15,588 bases of DNA, taken from NCBI GenBank assembly GCA_008933495.1, contig WBUW01000024.1:1-15588 (forward strand), read 5' to 3'. Shown here in pieces: positions 13,770 through 15,588 of this stretch. How positions within the stretch are numbered: the stretch's first letter is position 1; each line of letters opens with the position of its first letter. The translations under genes were made by a program, and so were the position numbers. Below the pieces are notes generated by a model. The model did not search any database. It was not told the DNA's origin and saw nothing but the letters and a program-made list of their open reading frames with translations. The stretch is from Pseudorhodoplanes sp. Lineage in GTDB: Bacteria; Pseudomonadota; Alphaproteobacteria; Rhizobiales; Xanthobacteraceae.

Positions 13770-14066
13770 AACGCGTGTGGACCGGCCGTTTCCGAACTGC
13801 TTCCGGGACTGGAAATGACCGTCTTGCTGAGATTTGAAAAAGCGAACGAAATCCGCGGTCGGGCCGGTATCGGGCGGCGCCCGGAACGGGGGGTGTTCGC
13901 GACAACCGTCAGGAATCGGGGCGGGCCTTGGCGTTCGGCCGCTATCGTGCCGATGCCGTCGGCGGGGTGGCCCGGCCCGTCAAGACCGCCCGCGGCTGCC
14001 GTCGCAACGATAGCCCCGGCGAATTGACGAAAGAAGCGCGAAACGGAGCATGGGAGGATAAAGATC

Positions 14067-15359
14067 ATGGCGGAAGACGAAGGCAAGGCGCATCCGACTC
14101 CCAATCTCGATCAGCTCGAACCCGGTCCCTGGCCGAGTTTCGTGACCGGCCTCAAGCGCCTGCGCGATGCCAAAAACAAGAAGTATGCGCCGATGATCAA
14201 TGATCTTCTCGGCCAGCTTGAGCATTCCTATACGAACCGGACGGGTTACTGGAAAGGCGGAACGGTTTCCGTGTTTGGCTATGGCGGCGGCGTCATTCCG
14301 CGCTTCTCCGAGGTTGCGGAAAAGTTTCCGGCCTCGAAGGAGTTCCATACCCTGCGCATACAGCCGCCGGCTGGATTTCACTACACGAGCGATATCCTGC
14401 GAAAACTGTGCGACGTCTGGGAAGAGTACGGGTCGGGCCTGATCGCCTTTCATGGTCAGTCCGGCGACATCATGTTCCAGGGTTGTTCCACAGAAAACAC
14501 CCAGAAGGCGTTTGATGCCCTGAACAAGATCGGCTTCGATCTCGGCGGCGCCGGCCCGGCGCTGCGCACCTCCATGAGTTGCGTCGGTCACGCGCGCTGC
14601 GAGATGTCCTGCTTCGACGAGGTCAAGGCGCATCGCTCGATCATCAATAACTTCCTCGACGAGATGCATCGGCCGGCGCTGCCCTACAAGTTCAAATTCA
14701 AGTTTTCCGGCTGCCCGAACGATTGCGTCAACGCCATTCACCGGTCCGACTTCGCCGTGATCGGTACCTGGCGCGATGACATGAAGGTCGATCAGGAAGA
14801 GGTGAAGGCGTATGTGGCCAAGGTCGGTCGCAAATACGTGATCGATTCGGTCATCGCCATGTGCCCGACCCGCGCATTGAGCTTGAACGACGACGATACG
14901 CTCGACGTCGACAACAAATCGTGCGTGCGTTGCATGCATTGCCTCAACGTGATGACCAAGGCGCTGAAACCCGGCGACGACAGGGGCGTCTCCATTCTCA
15001 TCGGAGGGAAACGCGCCCTCAAGATCGGCGACCTCATGGGCACCATGATCATACCGTTCATGAAGCTCGAAACCGACGAGGACTATGAGAAGCTGGTGGA
15101 ATTCGCGGGCAAGATTCTCGAATTCTTCGCGGAAAACGCGCTCGAGCACGAGCGCATCGGCGAGACGATGGACCGGATCGGGTTGCCGGCATTCCTCAAT
15201 GCGATTGGGGTCGATCCGGACCCCAATATGGTCAAGCATCCGCGCACGTCTTGTTTCGTTCGCACCGACGATTTCACGGAAGAAGCCGAGAAATATTTCG
15301 AGCGCAAGAAGTTCGACCGCGCCGGAAAGGTGGCAAAATATTCCGAGGCGGCTGAATGA
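14067..15359 (+). CDS. dsrA: Dissimilatory sulfite reductase alpha subunit (probably oxidative type)
   Basis: A 430-residue protein of the usual DsrA length. The siroheme/[4Fe-4S] ligands are present as C172-x5-C178 (SCVGHARCEMSC) and C216-x3-C220 (KFSGCPNDC). The inserted ferredoxin domain carries C266-PT, C286, C289 and C292 (MCPTRAL, then CVRCMHCLNVM). The N-terminal half has the parachute-domain pattern, including VSVFGYGGGVIPRF and RIQPPAGFHYTSDILRKLCD. DsrAB in the cytoplasm interconverts sulfite and protein-bound sulfur on DsrC. In a proteobacterium with this context the reverse direction, oxidation of stored or bound sulfur to sulfite, is expected; the window alone does not prove it. 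The start at 14067 follows a strong GGGAGGA (11-17 bases upstream). Siroheme would come from the CysG encoded upstream. Confidence 0.97.
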   Translation: MAEDEGKAHPTPNLDQLEPGPWPSFVTGLKRLRDAKNKKYAPMINDLLGQLEHSYTNRTGYWKGGTVSVFGYGGGVIPRFSEVAEKFPASKEFHTLRIQPPAGFHYTSDILRKLCDVWEEYGSGLIAFHGQSGDIMFQGCSTENTQKAFDALNKIGFDLGGAGPALRTSMSCVGHARCEMSCFDEVKAHRSIINNFLDEMHRPALPYKFKFKFSGCPNDCVNAIHRSDFAVIGTWRDDMKVDQEEVKAYVAKVGRKYVIDSVIAMCPTRALSLNDDDTLDVDNKSCVRCMHCLNVMTKALKPGDDRGVSILIGGKRALKIGDLMGTMIIPFMKLETDEDYEKLVEFAGKILEFFAENALEHERIGETMDRIGLPAFLNAIGVDPDPNMVKHPRTSCFVRTDDFTEEAEKYFERKKFDRAGKVAKYSEAAE

Positions 15360-15478
15360 TGTCGGCGCTGGGGCTGGCTTTCCGCAAAAGCCGCTCAATC
15401 AATAGCAACCTGGACGAAGGACGAGAGGAGGAAGGGCGCCGAACGAACGAGGCTCTTCCGGAAGGAAACGTCAGATGA
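15356..15478 (+). CDS. Possible 40-residue ORF bridging dsrA and dsrB
   Basis: The dsrA-dsrB gap is open in one frame from end to end. An ATG at 15356 overlaps the dsrA stop (ATGA), and the frame ends at a TGA (15476-15478) that overlaps the dsrB ATG, again as ATGA. It would encode a charged peptide opening MMSALGLAFRKSRSINSNLD and followed by an Arg/Glu-rich segment (EGREEEGRRTNE). GAGG lies about 10-13 bases before its ATG, within dsrA. It may be a real small protein or only a device that couples dsrB translation to dsrA. The sequence shows no known domain, and chance cannot be excluded for 40 codons in GC-rich DNA. Confidence 0.3.
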   Translation: MMSALGLAFRKSRSINSNLDEGREEEGRRTNEALPEGNVR

Positions 15479-15588
15479 CTGAAGCCAAGGCAACGCCGCG
15501 GCGGCCGGACGAGGTGGGGGTGCCCGACCCCTTCCTCTACATGCATCCGATTCTCAAGAAGAACTACGGCCAGTGGGCTTGGCACGAC
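15475..15588 (+). CDS. dsrB: Dissimilatory sulfite reductase beta subunit, N-terminal part (cut by window edge)
   Basis: The first 38 residues are visible. They include DPFLYMHPILKKNYGQWAWH, which fits the DsrB N-terminus ahead of the first ferredoxin-like part. The gene follows dsrA by 115 bp, and a strong GGAAGGA lies 7-13 bases before the ATG at 15475. The beta subunit pairs with DsrA in an alpha2-beta2 enzyme that carries siroheme and iron-sulfur clusters. The rest of the dsr operon (typically dsrEFH, dsrC, dsrMKJOP and others) would be expected beyond the window. The identification rests on a short stretch plus position. Confidence 0.88.
   Translation, partial: MTEAKATPRRPDEVGVPDPFLYMHPILKKNYGQWAWHD

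Larger units (their letters stand above)
13162..14066. promoter_or_regulatory. Long control region upstream of dsrA without an intact gene
   Basis: Between the small-gene pair (minus) and dsrA (plus) there are 905 bases with no gene I can support. Minus-strand pieces such as MDGDRPCRRLALAETIGRLT (from 13560) and ATFDKVMIRETAHGAIVSGK (about 13415-13356, another frame) look protein-like but switch frame, so they may be remains of a decayed gene. A perfect 9-bp palindrome lies at 13671-13689, and an AT-rich promoter-like tract at 13742-13769. Confidence 0.5.

Noticed and set aside
13767..14027. Plus-strand frame starting right after the AT-rich tract, a possible leader protein before dsrA
   Set aside because: No ribosome binding site, and the second half is low-complexity Arg/Pro/Ala. 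The overlapping minus frame is equally open, so neither is convincing.
13980..15398. Minus-strand open frame of 472 codons
   Set aside because: It is antisense to dsrA over nearly its whole length. dsrA has all its cysteine ligands and a strong ribosome binding site; the reverse frame has no family character.
1..15588. CRISPR array, insertion sequence or prophage genes
   Set aside because: No regularly spaced repeats, transposase motifs, integrase or phage structural proteins were seen on either strand.

Overview
The window is GC-rich DNA that fits an alphaproteobacterium. It carries polyhydroxyalkanoate granule proteins (phasins), a LysR regulator and a tRNA-His that lacks the genomically encoded G-1 base, a loss known from a large alphaproteobacterial clade. 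The gene content points to a chemotrophic or phototrophic sulfur oxidiser that stores PHA and meets nitric oxide. I cannot name a genus from sequence reading alone.

Layout. 1-632 (minus): N-terminal part of a PAS-type sensor kinase, cut by the window edge, where there is a perfect 55-bp palindrome. 861-2003 (plus): two phasin genes with candidate PhaR-type TGC-N3-GCA sites in front of the second and a clear terminator after it. 2295-2372 (plus): tRNA-His(GUG). 2467-5740 (minus): a tight operon read as norS-norY-senC-orf1, encoding a CuA subunit, a B-family heme-copper subunit I that lacks the usual active-site tyrosine, an SCO copper chaperone and a six-helix membrane protein. 5896-6168 (minus) is a small membrane protein, divergent from a LysR regulator (6495-7367). 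7368-8210 has no intact gene: it holds one frameshifted small gene and an AT-rich repeat block. 8211-10597 (plus): a TauE/SafE-type (TSUP) exporter, a basic-headed three-helix membrane protein and a tandem universal stress protein. 10739-12154 (minus): siroheme synthase CysG. 12282-12629 (plus): a DsrC-family protein missing its C-terminal cysteine. 12713-13161 (minus): two overlapping uncharacterised small genes. 13162-14066: a long control region. 14067 to the end (plus): dsrA, a possible 40-aa ORF that exactly bridges dsrA and dsrB, and the start of dsrB.

How it fits together. The right half is a sulfur-oxidation locus: DsrAB is a siroheme enzyme, CysG makes siroheme, the TSUP transporter can export the sulfite formed, and the DsrC-like protein is probably a regulatory or carrier paralogue. 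The left half has a NorSY-type (sNOR) candidate nitric oxide reductase operon like the norSY-senC-orf1 cluster of ammonia oxidisers. The most notable points are the tyrosine-less subunit I, the DsrC-like protein without its terminal cysteine, the coupled mini-ORF between dsrA and dsrB, and the unknown small-gene pair beside dsr.
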